A stretch of DNA of 64,000 nt from Oceanithermus desulfurans (GCF_014201675.1 NZ_JACHEZ010000007.1:89542-153541), one strand, 5' to 3'; positions 7,783-16,656 are shown, numbered from the stretch's first letter. Numbers and translations: made by a program. Notes: generated from the letters alone by a model not told the origin.

Positions 7783-10700
7783 CTTTGATCGCCTCCACGA
7801 CCCGGTCCGGGTCCTCCGCAACTTCGACGTATTTCCAGGAGCCGCCGATCTTTGCAGGGTTCATGTCGACCAACACCACCCTTCCCCAGCGCAGGAGCGC
7901 CTGGCCGGCAACCGCTCCGTCATCACCGACGAGGTCTTCGAGCACCGCGTCGGGGGGTGGCACGCCACGGGCCTTGAGTGCCTCGACCAGGGGTTCAAGG
8001 TCGGGACGTACCGAAAGTAACTCCCCCCAGGGGTCTCGGCCCCCGGCGCTGACCAGGCTCCTAAGCGTCTCGAGGTCCTGCGTCCAGTCCTGATCGTAAC
8101 GGAATACCAGATGCCTCCTACCCGCCTCGGTGAGTAGGCCACGGCGAAGCGCGTCGCCCTGGAGGCGCTTGGGGTCGTCGTGCCCGGGGCCGTCCACAAA
8201 GACGCCTAGATCGGCTTCGCGATAATAAAAGTCGTACCGCACTGAACTGCCACCCACGGCCACGGTGTACTGAGCTTCGTCGGGTAGCGGCAGGCTTCGG
8301 CGCTTGAGTTCATTCAGGAATTTCTTTTCGAGCTCACTCTCCGCGTGCCTCAACAGGCGCTCTATGCGGGTTCGTGAAGCCGCCGGCGAAAACACCAGCC
8401 TCCGCCAGCCTTTGAGGTCGTTTAGGACCAAACGTCGGTCAAGCAAGTGGTGCACGGCCTGGTTGTGGTAGCTGAGCAGGCAACGGTAACAGGCTTTTTC
8501 GCAGGCCTCTTCAGGGTCGTTGGCGTGCAGCAGGTCGAGAGCCACATCGATGAGCTGGTCCCAGCGCGCGGGTTCAAGCAGCGACCTCAGTGCTCCCAAC
8601 CCGCCTTCTACCCGCTCGTGAAAGACGATACGGTAGGGCACCCCCGAAGCTCCTGCGGGCTCGAGAAACACCCCCAACTCTCCTTCTTCCAGCTCGAGCG
8701 CTACAAGCGCAGCCCGCCACAAAGCCCAGCCCAGGCTCTGGTAGTAAGCGTAAGCCTGTTCGTCGTCCAAGTTCTTGGGCGCGTAGAGCACCAGCGCGTC
8801 GACTTCAGCTTCGTGGAACAGGACAACACCATGCACCAGGTCTTCTTCACCGGCGAACTGAGGGCATTCCCCCCGCTTACCTTCGCGGTGGGGGTGCTGC
8901 TCAATTCGTTTTTCACCAAGCAACCATTCGCCGCACTTGCGGCACAGCACGAACCCCCCGCGCTCCTCAGCCCTGGGTCCGAGGTTGCTTACCCGGATGC
9001 GTGCCTGGTGGTCGTATTCGATTCGCAACTCCCCGGCTTCGTAACCCTCGACCACGCCCGAGGGCTGGTAGCTTTCGACCATTAGGTAACCGCGCCGGCG
9101 GCGCTCTTCCTCTTCGCTGGTAATACGTCGCCGCCGGCGGGCGCGTTGCCAGGGCATGGGCAAAGCGTGCATCCGCGGAGCCATAGATAGGTCCTGCCCG
9201 CAGCGCTGGCAGCGCTGCGGCAGGCGCCCGGTCGTGGGCTCGGGATGGTTGGGGAACCCGCAGTTAGGGCAAAGGGCCACCGGCACGAGCTCGTCTTCGT
9301 GTAATCCGTAAGCCATGCGGTTGACCTCGTAGGCAGACTTCCCGTAATAGACGAAGTTCCCCGGGGCATATTCCCTCAGGGCAATGAGCGGCGTTCGGGT
9401 AAGTTGCTGCGGCCCCCGGGCCGCGAGGAGATCAAGGTGTACCGCCTGGCTGCTGAAAGCGTAGTTCGGCACAAACCCTTCGCTTTCGAGCAGATCCCGC
9501 ACGCGCAGGGGGTTGTCACCCACGCCGCGCAACTGGTCGATTCGCTTCCCCAGCGCGTCGAGCTCGCGCTGCAGGCCTCCACGCACCCTTGGATCGTTCA
9601 GGTACGCGATGCGCATTTTGACCGCCTCGTGTTGCTCTACCAAGGTGGCCAGTGCCTTGCGCCAGTTCACGAGGGTCCGGTCCAGAGCGCTCACGAAACC
9701 GTCCACTTCGCGTTCGATGAACGAGAGGTCGAGCCAGTCGAACTCCTGCAATTCTAGCGCCAGCGAGCGGGCAATGGCCTCGAGAATCCGGGTTCGCTCG
9801 GCGTTCAAAGCGCGCTTGAGCCCCTCTTCGATTTCTGCCCGCAACGGAAACGCAGGCCTCGCCTCGACGTCTACGAGTTCCTGCATACTTCCGGGCAGCT
9901 CCCAAACCGGAGCCAGATGTTCGAGCACCACTGCGTGCAGGTGAGCCCGTGTCAGCTTCTCGTTATCGAGCAGGAACCTGGGCGGCCGCACCTCACCCCG
10001 GATCATTTCTTCGGGGTGGCGGTAAAAGTACTGATCGTGCGGACCTCGTCGGTAACCCTGTCCGGCAAAGACCTGCACCAGCGCGGGTTGCCCTCGCCTC
10101 CCGGCTCGGCCCGAGCGCTGGGCGTAGTTTGCAGGCGAGGGGGGGACGTTGCGCAGGTAGACGTTGGCCAAAGCGCCAATATCCACACCGAGCTCCAGGG
10201 TGGGCGTGGCCACCAGCACGGCCAGGGGGCTTTCGGGGTCGCGAAAGCTCGCCTCCAGCCGCCGCCTATCTTCGGCGGGAACCTGTGCCGAGTGCGGCCC
10301 GGCCTGGGGGGGCACCGCGAACCAAAACTCTTGATAGAGCTCCCTGAAGAACGCGCTGGGAGGTTCTTCCCGAAGCAAGACGCCGGGGAACTCGGGGGAA
10401 CGGTCCAGCACCTTCAAGTAGAAGGGCACCCGGCTCTTTGGGCAGTAGCGAAGGTTCTTGCTCCGCACCCGTTGGAGCCGCACCCGGCTGGGGCTAAGCA
10501 CATGGCCTCCGATCTGGTCACGACCGCGGGATGGCAAACTTTTGGGGCTGAGCAGCCGCTCGTCCTGCAATTTCAGGTAAACGTTGCGCAGCCAGGATTG
10601 GGCGTCTTCGCGCCGTTCCAGGTTCAGAGCCCTTATGACCCACTGCTCGAAGCGGCTGGGGCGGACGCCTCCGATCAGCGGCACCACCCGTCCCCGCTTG

Positions 10701-13423
10701 GGGGGCCTTGCGGGTTTGCGTTCGACCAGAACCACGGGCTCGCCCGGTTCATAAAAAACCGCCTCCGCGAAGCCCTCATCTTCGAGCAATTGTCGTACCC
10801 GGTAGTCAAAATCGAAGTTCATGATGTCCAGGTCGACTCCGCTGCCCAGCGCTTCGCGCCGGCGCACCAGGTCCAGTAAGCCCCGCAGCACATCGGCGCG
10901 GACATCGGCCGGGGTTTCCTCAAAACCCTTCCAGAGGTTTTCGTCCTCTACCAGCTTTTCCAGCCCTTTGTACTCGTAGCGAACCAGGCCGGCTTCTTCG
11001 AGGTTCGGGAAGTTGGGTTGTACGTTGCGCGCCGCGTCGGCAGCGGCAAAAAGCTGCAGGACGGTGGCGTAGGCCCTGGATACTTCGGGATCCTGATAAA
11101 TCTCGGCCCCGCTCCGTTTCCAGTAGTTCAGTACTTCCAGCCCGGCTTCGCCCAAGCTTAGCGACCCCTTTTCGTCGAGCAGGCGGAGCAGCGCTTGTCG
11201 GAAGGCCAAACGGTGGGCCAGGTCAGAGAAGTGGGCCGATTGGAAACTGGTGTCTTGAACGTTGTCGGTAAAAGCGATGATCTTGCGCTCGTCTTCCGCC
11301 AGGGAGCCCAGGGTGGCGAGCAGGATCAGGTCGGTAGCGGTGGACCGGCCTACCAGGCCAAAAGGGGTTAGCTTGGCGTACTCCGCTGGCCGGCGGTCGT
11401 AATGGATGCCGCAGTGGGGGCAGAAGAGAAAGGGGGCAGCCACTTCTACGAACGCGCGGCCCCCTTCTTCGGGGCGCACCTCGCCTCGTTCGGGGTCAAT
11501 CCGCAAGTTACGGGGAGTATGCGGGCGGTAGCTCGACTTCACCCCGCCATTGCCGGTCAACCAGTTTTCAGGCAGGGACACCTCTTCGGGATCGAAGGCA
11601 CCGGGGGTGAGGTAGACCACGCCCTCGGTCTCACCGAACTCGGCGGGTTGAAAGCGGTTGCCACCGCGAAAAGCTACGTAGAACTCGTTCTTGCACTGGC
11701 GGCAGAAGACCACAGGATACGCGGGGGACCCGCCGAGCTCCAGCTCGCCCTGGCCGCTCAGCCGCGGCGGATCATGGAGGGTGCCGGTCAAGCCGACGTT
11801 CTGGCTGTAGAAGCCGTGCAACTTAAGTTGTAACAAGGGTTTTTCGCCGACTTCGGCAAACTGAGCCAGCGACATGAAGGCCAGCAGTTCGCGGCGGGCC
11901 TCTTCAGGGGGCAGGTTCCGAACTTCCGCATAAGCGCTTACCAGCTCCGCAAGGGGTTTGGCTCCCCGGCTCAGCTGCGCCCCAATCCAGCCAAGCGTCG
12001 GGTGGTCTTGAAGGTGCCTGCCCAGCTCGCCGGGATCGGTTTCGCTTGTGCCCAGGAAGGCCAGGGAAAGTTGTTCTACCGCCGACTTTCCCACAGCTTT
12101 CAGTTCGGGAACCGGACCTAGTGGGGGCTGGGGTACGGCGGGCGTCGGGCGGGCGTCGGCGTAGGTTTCGCGGATGAGCACCTCTACGGGTGCGCCAAAG
12201 AGGCGGCTGGCAAAATCAAGGGCTCCGTCGCCTTCTTCTTCCTCGATGGTGGCCGAGGTACCGATAAACCGAAGGGTGCCCTCAGTGCCGGTGTGAACCT
12301 TGAGCCTGCGAATCAGCAGCGCGGTATCAGCCCCCTTGAGTCCCCCGTAGGTGTGGAGCTCGTCGAGCACCAGGTAGCGGAGTAAGCCGCGATGCTCCGC
12401 GGGGAAGAGGCTCAGGTCCTCGCGGCGGGTGAGGATGAGCTCCAGCATGACGTAGTTGGTAAGCAAGATATCCGGCGGGTCCTGACGGATCTCCTCCCGC
12501 GAGGCGCGCATCACGGTGGAGAGCGCTCCGTCGTCCAGGCGAAGTTCGCGCTCGAGGGACCTGCGACGGTCCTCCCCCTCCTCGCGGGTATGGGGTGTTT
12601 CCCCGGTGTACAGGGCAACGCTCAGGCCGCTATCGCGCAGGCGCAGCACCAGGTCGCGGAACTGGTCGTTGGCCAGGGCGTTCATGGGGTAAACCAGAAT
12701 GGCCTTGGTGCCGCGCTTGCCCTCGTCGCGCATGCGCAACGCGTAGTCGATGACGGGCAGACCGAAGGCAAACGACTTGCCCGAGCCGGTGCCCGTGGCC
12801 ACCACCACGTTTTCGCCTGCTTTGGCCCTTCGGAAAGCCTCTACCTGGTGTACGTAAGGACGGATAGGGGGCGAGCCGGCGTCGTGCGCATTCTGGCGGA
12901 AGATGCGCAATGCGTCGGGATGCAGCAGGTCTTCGTTCACAAGCCGCTCGAGCGGGGGGCCCGACTTGAGCTCGCGCCGCAACTCCACATAGGGTTCGCG
13001 CCAGAGTAGCCCGCCTTTTTCGACCGCCTCTTCCAGGTAGGTTCGAATCGCTGGATTTTCGGGTTTGACGAAGGCTTCGACGTAGCCCCGGTAGACTTCG
13101 CGAACGTGCTGAATGCGTGCAAAGGCGTCCCGGGACAGCAAAGGGGAAACCCCTTCGGCCGGAAGCTCGAGCACGCCCTCGGCCAGCGCCCGCCAGCCCG
13201 GGGGCATGGAGACCAGCCCGACCCGGATTCGCAGCTCGTCGGCGTCCAGGCCCATATTCTTGAATGGGGCAAGCAAGGCCGAAAATTCCTCCGGTGCAAC
13301 CTCCGAAAAGTCCACACCGGACCAGTCGAGGGCGGCACCGCCCACGAACTTGGGAACGACCTGTGAATACCAAACCTGCGGGCTCAGGACTTGCTCGATC
13401 TCGGCCAGGTTCACTGCATCCAT
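7754..13423 (-). CDS. Giant DEAD/DEAH-box helicase with DUF1998-type region and C-terminal nuclease-like domain (DrmA/DrmB- or DruE-like)
   Basis: 1889 residues. SF2 helicase core: ATGTGSGKS Walker A (~204), LDELHTYGG (DExH-like, ~348), GTSATI (~388) and SGRAGRRGQ motif VI (~1100). Several Cys pairs suggest zinc sites: CRQC (~570), CPHC (~665), CPNC and CQRC (~1380-1410), CRKC (~1490). CEKACYRCLLSY near 1645 is the DUF1998 hallmark. The last ~150 residues (YDFYY, GVFVDGPGHDD) resemble Vsr/DUF559-type restriction endonuclease folds. Helicases with DUF1998 are central to DISARM (DrmA+DrmB) and Druantia (DruE). ATG at 13423 has a GGGAGAG site. The next gene is RelE-UvrD. The defence role is inferred from family and neighbours. 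Confidence 0.85.
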   Translation of the reverse strand: MDAVNLAEIEQVLSPQVWYSQVVPKFVGGAALDWSGVDFSEVAPEEFSALLAPFKNMGLDADELRIRVGLVSMPPGWRALAEGVLELPAEGVSPLLSRDAFARIQHVREVYRGYVEAFVKPENPAIRTYLEEAVEKGGLLWREPYVELRRELKSGPPLERLVNEDLLHPDALRIFRQNAHDAGSPPIRPYVHQVEAFRRAKAGENVVVATGTGSGKSFAFGLPVIDYALRMRDEGKRGTKAILVYPMNALANDQFRDLVLRLRDSGLSVALYTGETPHTREEGEDRRRSLERELRLDDGALSTVMRASREEIRQDPPDILLTNYVMLELILTRREDLSLFPAEHRGLLRYLVLDELHTYGGLKGADTALLIRRLKVHTGTEGTLRFIGTSATIEEEEGDGALDFASRLFGAPVEVLIRETYADARPTPAVPQPPLGPVPELKAVGKSAVEQLSLAFLGTSETDPGELGRHLQDHPTLGWIGAQLSRGAKPLAELVSAYAEVRNLPPEEARRELLAFMSLAQFAEVGEKPLLQLKLHGFYSQNVGLTGTLHDPPRLSGQGELELGGSPAYPVVFCRQCKNEFYVAFRGGNRFQPAEFGETEGVVYLTPGAFDPEEVSLPENWLTGNGGVKSSYRPHTPRNLRIDPERGEVRPEEGGRAFVEVAAPFLFCPHCGIHYDRRPAEYAKLTPFGLVGRSTATDLILLATLGSLAEDERKIIAFTDNVQDTSFQSAHFSDLAHRLAFRQALLRLLDEKGSLSLGEAGLEVLNYWKRSGAEIYQDPEVSRAYATVLQLFAAADAARNVQPNFPNLEEAGLVRYEYKGLEKLVEDENLWKGFEETPADVRADVLRGLLDLVRRREALGSGVDLDIMNFDFDYRVRQLLEDEGFAEAVFYEPGEPVVLVERKPARPPKRGRVVPLIGGVRPSRFEQWVIRALNLERREDAQSWLRNVYLKLQDERLLSPKSLPSRGRDQIGGHVLSPSRVRLQRVRSKNLRYCPKSRVPFYLKVLDRSPEFPGVLLREEPPSAFFRELYQEFWFAVPPQAGPHSAQVPAEDRRRLEASFRDPESPLAVLVATPTLELGVDIGALANVYLRNVPPSPANYAQRSGRAGRRGQPALVQVFAGQGYRRGPHDQYFYRHPEEMIRGEVRPPRFLLDNEKLTRAHLHAVVLEHLAPVWELPGSMQELVDVEARPAFPLRAEIEEGLKRALNAERTRILEAIARSLALELQEFDWLDLSFIEREVDGFVSALDRTLVNWRKALATLVEQHEAVKMRIAYLNDPRVRGGLQRELDALGKRIDQLRGVGDNPLRVRDLLESEGFVPNYAFSSQAVHLDLLAARGPQQLTRTPLIALREYAPGNFVYYGKSAYEVNRMAYGLHEDELVPVALCPNCGFPNHPEPTTGRLPQRCQRCGQDLSMAPRMHALPMPWQRARRRRRITSEEEERRRRGYLMVESYQPSGVVEGYEAGELRIEYDHQARIRVSNLGPRAEERGGFVLCRKCGEWLLGEKRIEQHPHREGKRGECPQFAGEEDLVHGVVLFHEAEVDALVLYAPKNLDDEQAYAYYQSLGWALWRAALVALELEEGELGVFLEPAGASGVPYRIVFHERVEGGLGALRSLLEPARWDQLIDVALDLLHANDPEEACEKACYRCLLSYHNQAVHHLLDRRLVLNDLKGWRRLVFSPAASRTRIERLLRHAESELEKKFLNELKRRSLPLPDEAQYTVAVGGSSVRYDFYYREADLGVFVDGPGHDDPKRLQGDALRRGLLTEAGRRHLVFRYDQDWTQDLETLRSLVSAGGRDPWGELLSVRPDLEPLVEALKARGVPPPDAVLEDLVGDDGAVAGQALLRWGRVVLVDMNPAKIGGSWKYVEVAEDPDRVVEAIKDAMEHRPES

Positions 13424-13569
13424 TCCGCTCTCCCTGTTCTTGCCTTACTCTAATGCCTTGGTCGCTTTGATGGGTTTAGGCGTGAACATTGGGTGGGGTG
13501 CGGCCGACCGAGTTCGCCAGAGCCCGTGCCTGGGTAGTGGTTGGAAGGGTAGTTGGTCGAATATTCCCA

Positions 13570-13588
13570 GGGGCCTCGTAGAGGCCCC
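13570..13588 (-). terminator. Candidate terminator of the toxin-antitoxin-chaperone operon
   Basis: Perfect 8-bp stem GGGGCCTC/GAGGCCCC with a 3-nt loop, 12 nt past the SecB-like stop. On the minus strand it is followed by TGGGAATATT, a poor U-tract, so termination may be weak. The rest of 13424-13600 holds only a possible -10 (TAGAGT) upstream of the DUF1998 helicase. Confidence 0.5.
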
Positions 13589-13600
13589 CGGTCCAAGGTG

Positions 13601-14209
13601 CTACCTGACCGTCTTGAACGCGGGCAGGACGAGCCGCGGTAGGCCCATCTGGGCGGTAAGCTGGTCTACCTGAACTCGGAAGTAGGGCCAGAGGTTGACC
13701 GGCAAGTTCTGATGGGCGAAGAGTGCGTAGATCGCCTTGGAAGGCTTCATCCGAGAGCTGTAAACGCCGCGCCAGACCGCCTGGATGTAACCGAACGTGC
13801 GCTCCTTGCCGCCGTCTTTTTCCTGCACCAAGAACTCGACCTCGAAGCGCAGGGCGGCGGAGAACCCTCCGTCCATCAGCCTCGGGTGTTCGTCGGTCGG
13901 GGTGAGGCTGATCTCGAAACCCAGCCGCCCTTCCGGACGCGCCTTGACCTGGGCTTCGATCTGCTCGAGCAAGACCGCTCTCAAATCCAGGCCCCGGATG
14001 AACTCGGTGTAAGCCTTCGGGTCCACCTTAGGGGCTTCAGGGGCTTCGCCCTTTTTTGACTTCGGCTTATGGAGCCCCGAGTTCACCAGCACGTTGTAGG
14101 CGCGCTGGTAGCGGATGCCCAGCTCTCTTGCGATCTCGCTGATGCTCTTACCCTGCCGGTAAAGCTCGCGGATCCGCTCGGACTTGGTGGGGGATGCCTG
14201 CGCCGCCAT
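13601..14209 (-). CDS. SecB-like chaperone with N-terminal helix-turn-helix domain (TAC chaperone)
   Basis: 202 residues. Residues 9-45 form a helix-turn-helix (SISEIARELGI, then RAYNVLVNSGL) of the resolvase/homeodomain-like kind. Residues ~66-202 resemble SecB: beta strands LRFEVEFLV and FGYIQAVWRGVY, then NLWPYFRVQVDQLTAQMGLP and LVLPAFK, matching the SecB pattern LFPYAR...FPxLxLxPV. Its ATG directly abuts the HigA stop. The order toxin, antitoxin, SecB-like chaperone matches the Mycobacterium tuberculosis HigB1-HigA1-Rv1957 TAC system, in which the chaperone protects the antitoxin. Standard SecB and TAC chaperones lack a DNA-binding domain, so the fusion is unusual. Both domain calls rest on pattern reading. 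Confidence 0.7.
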   Translation of the reverse strand: MAAQASPTKSERIRELYRQGKSISEIARELGIRYQRAYNVLVNSGLHKPKSKKGEAPEAPKVDPKAYTEFIRGLDLRAVLLEQIEAQVKARPEGRLGFEISLTPTDEHPRLMDGGFSAALRFEVEFLVQEKDGGKERTFGYIQAVWRGVYSSRMKPSKAIYALFAHQNLPVNLWPYFRVQVDQLTAQMGLPRLVLPAFKTVR

Positions 14210-14650
14210 CTACGCCGCCCAAACGAAGTCGCCCGCGTCGCCGTCGCCGGTGCGCTCGGGCCCCTGCCAGCCAAGGGGGGCCGGACCCTGCCAGGCGGGC
14301 TCCTCGGCCACCACGTCCATGTGCTCGAGGAAGTAGCGAGCCGCTACCTCGCCACTCTCCTGGTCCACGAAGTTCAGATCCACCCGGTAGCCGAGAGCGT
14401 TGGCGTAGCGGGCGATGGTCTCCAGGCTCAGGGCAAGCCCCTCGGCGCCCTCGATCTGGGAAAGCCGGCTCCGGTTTGCGTAGCCGAGCCTCCGAGCCAG
14501 CTCGGTCTGGCTGAGGTCCCGCTGCTTGCGCAGGTAGCGCAGGATCTCGCCAAGCTCCTCGGCGGTGACCTCGTAATAGGCCCGCCGCAGTTCGGGGTTT
14601 TCCATCGACTCTGCGAAATACTTTTCGAGCGTGGTGAGTTTCCTCTTCAC
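14210..14650 (-). CDS. higA: HigA-type XRE antitoxin with Trp-rich C-terminal tail
   Basis: 146 residues. The HTH_3 (XRE) domain spans ~33-88 (LRKQRDLSQTELARRLGY, then RLSQIEGAE), preceded by the acidic helix usual in HigA. After residue 112 comes a flexible Pro/Gly-rich tail with W120, W128 and W144. In TAC systems a C-terminal chaperone-addiction region of the antitoxin binds the SecB-like partner; this tail is in the right place and has exposed aromatics. It should neutralise HigB and repress the operon. The start overlaps the HigB stop by 4 bp, and the stop abuts the SecB-like start codon. Confidence 0.82.
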   Translation of the reverse strand: MKRKLTTLEKYFAESMENPELRRAYYEVTAEELGEILRYLRKQRDLSQTELARRLGYANRSRLSQIEGAEGLALSLETIARYANALGYRVDLNFVDQESGEVAARYFLEHMDVVAEEPAWQGPAPLGWQGPERTGDGDAGDFVWAA

Positions 14651-15006
14651 TCCTCCGCCTCCTTTCGATAAGCCCCAAGCGCATAAGACAGCAGAGCGTC
14701 GTCAGACTCCTTAGATTTCTTCAGCTCTCCCGCGGCAGCTACGAAAATCGCCTCTCCTTTGCGCCAAAAGTAGATGCGGATGTAGTGGTGGCGGTAGCGC
14801 TTGCGTAATTCGGAGATGGGGCCGTGAAAGTTCCATTTCACGTAGGGCGCCCGAAGATCCTCCCCTTGCTGCTCTAGCAGTTTCAAAAGCCACATTACTT
14901 GGGCCCACAACCTCGCGTCGTCACGTTCCAAGCGCCAAAGCCACTCCTCGATAAGCGATTGACCGCGCTCATCGCGATAGAACTCAACTCGATAGGGCCC
15001 GGACAC
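14647..15006 (-). CDS. higB: HigB-type toxin (Gp49/RelE superfamily)
   Basis: 119 residues with the RelE-like pattern YRVEFYRDERGQSLIEEWL at the N-terminus, then KWNFHGPISELRKRY and HYIRIYFWRKGEAIFVAAA, matching phage-derived Gp49/HigB toxins: the GPI.ELR segment, the RI.Y strand and a C-terminal Lys-rich helix. The family cleaves ribosome-bound mRNA. It starts with GTG at 15006 downstream of a good promoter, and is first in a three-gene set with the HigA antitoxin and SecB-like chaperone. Toxin-first order is normal for higBA. Confidence 0.85.
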   Translation of the reverse strand: MSGPYRVEFYRDERGQSLIEEWLWRLERDDARLWAQVMWLLKLLEQQGEDLRAPYVKWNFHGPISELRKRYRHHYIRIYFWRKGEAIFVAAAGELKKSKESDDALLSYALGAYRKEAEE

Positions 15007-15017
15007 TACACACTCCG

Positions 15018-15076
15018 ATCCTAATGCGCCCCGTGAACGTTAGTCAACCCTAACTTATACAGCCGCGATAATCGCG
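15018..15076 (-). promoter_or_regulatory. Promoter and palindromic operator of the higB-higA-secB operon
   Basis: On the minus strand TTGACT (15047-15042) and TAGGAT (15023-15018) are separated by 18 bp, 11 nt before the HigB GTG. Just upstream is a perfect 13-bp palindrome CGCGATAATCGCG (15064-15076), a likely site for autorepression by HigA or by the HTH-SecB protein. Which protein binds is inference. Confidence 0.65.
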
Positions 15077-15103
15077 CATTAAGAGACGGCGCGCTTCTTC
15101 CAC

Positions 15104-15601
15104 TCATTTGCATTTCATCAACTCCCGAAGACGGTCGATCTCGTCCTGCGGGAGGCGGCGGCCGCTCGCCAGCCAGCCTTCGAGCCAAGCACAGAGCTCG
15201 TTCGGCTCAATCAAAACCTCATCCAGAGCCCGCTGGGCCACCCAGATGGCGCCGTGAACCTCCACGCCGTGCCGTGCAGCCCGCTTCCTAAGGGGGCCGT
15301 CGCTCGCGACAAGGATCGCTTTGTTCTTTTTTGCGTAGTAGAGAACGAGCGCGTCGGTTGAACTCAGATTCGCCGTCCTCAGTCCTAACGCAGGCATAAC
15401 CCAACTTCGGGGAACGGCGACCTCCCGATAACCCGCCGCGCGGATCTCTTCTGTGAGCTCCGCGCCGCACTCGTTCAGCACGACGTCGAGCACGTGCACC
15501 GATCTGGCAAGCTTTGGCAGCAAAGGTAGGCCATTCACGCTCTCCAGGTCCAGCAGCGTGGAGGTGTCGACCACCAGGATCAAGCGGGGACCTCCCGCCA
15601 C
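15104..15601 (-). CDS. PIN-domain ribonuclease (probable toxin)
   Basis: 165 residues. PIN-fold acidic residues are in place: D12 in VVDTSTLLDLE, E44 in VVLNE, D83 in LSSTDALVLYYA and D101 in VASDGPLRKRA. PIN proteins are Mg-dependent RNases, often VapC-type toxins; at 165 residues this is a little long and closer to the DUF3368-like group. The GTG start lies 22 bp inside the XRE-ImmA gene, so translation is coupled. No separate small antitoxin is present, so the XRE-ImmA protein is the likely partner or regulator (inference). Confidence 0.75.
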   Translation of the reverse strand: MAGGPRLILVVDTSTLLDLESVNGLPLLPKLARSVHVLDVVLNECGAELTEEIRAAGYREVAVPRSWVMPALGLRTANLSSTDALVLYYAKKNKAILVASDGPLRKRAARHGVEVHGAIWVAQRALDEVLIEPNELCAWLEGWLASGRRLPQDEIDRLRELMKCK

Positions 15602-16656
15602 TCCCTAAGCCGCCGGTGAAGCTCGGGAACCGGCTCGCCCAGCACCTCGGCGGCGCGGCTTAGGGTGATTTGCTCGTGCAGCACCAGCTTCCAGACGAGG
15701 CGCTCCAGACGCCCGAGCGTTTGGGAAGCAGGCAAGGGCTCCCCGGGTTCCCAAAGCTGCCCGAAACGCTTGTTGATCCAGCCAAGTTGTTGGCCCATTT
15801 GCTTTTGCGAGATCAGCTTAAGCTGGGCCGCCCGTAGGAGAACGGTTCGCACGCTTACACCGTAACGAAAACGCAAGTCTGCGAGCAAAGGTAGGGGCAG
15901 CCACCGCTTTTCAAAGCCCCTGAGCTCATCTTTTAGCGTTTCAGGCGGAAGCAAGACCGCAGCCGCGAAGTGATTCGCCGTCTTCTCCCGGGGGTCGCGT
16001 TTCCGGGCGGGGCGCTTGGGCTCGTTGTACTCCTGCCGATGAAAGATCAGGTGTGCGAGCTCGTGCAAAGCAGTGAAGCGCTGCCGTTCAACGGCATGTT
16101 CTGCGTTGATGAAGATCACCGCTCCCACCTCGTTCTCGTCGTAGGCGGAAAAGCCCGACACCTCCGCAGGTAGCGATTGGAGGATAACCTTGAGCCCCCG
16201 CTGCTCGAGCAAGTGCAGCACGTCGCCCAGCGGCCCCTCCTCCGCCCCCAGCCAAACCCGGACCTCGCGGGCGACTTGCTCGATGAAGTCCGGGTCGTAA
16301 TCGGCCCGGGGGCGGTATTCGGGAATGACCGGTGTTTCTCCAGCCAGCTCTTCGATCTCCCGATAGTCCCTGGCCTTCTTGCTAAGCAAGGTACGCAGCT
16401 CGGAGGAGAGTGCTTTGGGGTCGTCGGCGCGGAACAATAGCGCGGGGGCCTCTGCCTGGGGACGTTCGAAGAAAAGCTCCAGGGGCACGCCGAGTTCGCG
16501 CGCCAGGAGTGCCAGCTTGGCCACCGGAGGCTCGCGCTCGCCTTTTTCCCAGGCAGCCAGGGTCTGCCGAGTGACCCCCACCCGGCGGCCGAGCTCCCCC
16601 TGGGAAAGGCCCCGGGCCCGGCGGATTTCACCGATCAACTTAACATTCACAGGCAT
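15580..16656 (-). CDS. XRE regulator fused to ImmA/IrrE-type metallopeptidase
   Basis: 358 residues. Residues ~7-60 are an XRE helix-turn-helix (GLSQGELGRRVGVTRQTLAAWE). The second half carries the zinc peptidase motif HELAH (H198, E199, H202) with downstream E224 in EKTANHFAAAVLLP as third ligand, the COG2856/DUF955 signature. Such proteins cleave repressors or act as toxins or antitoxins in mobile-element immunity and the RosmerTA family. A GGAAGG site precedes ATG 16656, and an A/T-rich -10-like TATATT lies at 16693-16688 on the minus strand. It overlaps the PIN gene, suggesting a two-gene toxin-antitoxin unit. Confidence 0.82.
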   Translation of the reverse strand: MPVNVKLIGEIRRARGLSQGELGRRVGVTRQTLAAWEKGEREPPVAKLALLARELGVPLELFFERPQAEAPALLFRADDPKALSSELRTLLSKKARDYREIEELAGETPVIPEYRPRADYDPDFIEQVAREVRVWLGAEEGPLGDVLHLLEQRGLKVILQSLPAEVSGFSAYDENEVGAVIFINAEHAVERQRFTALHELAHLIFHRQEYNEPKRPARKRDPREKTANHFAAAVLLPPETLKDELRGFEKRWLPLPLLADLRFRYGVSVRTVLLRAAQLKLISQKQMGQQLGWINKRFGQLWEPGEPLPASQTLGRLERLVWKLVLHEQITLSRAAEVLGEPVPELHRRLREWREVPA

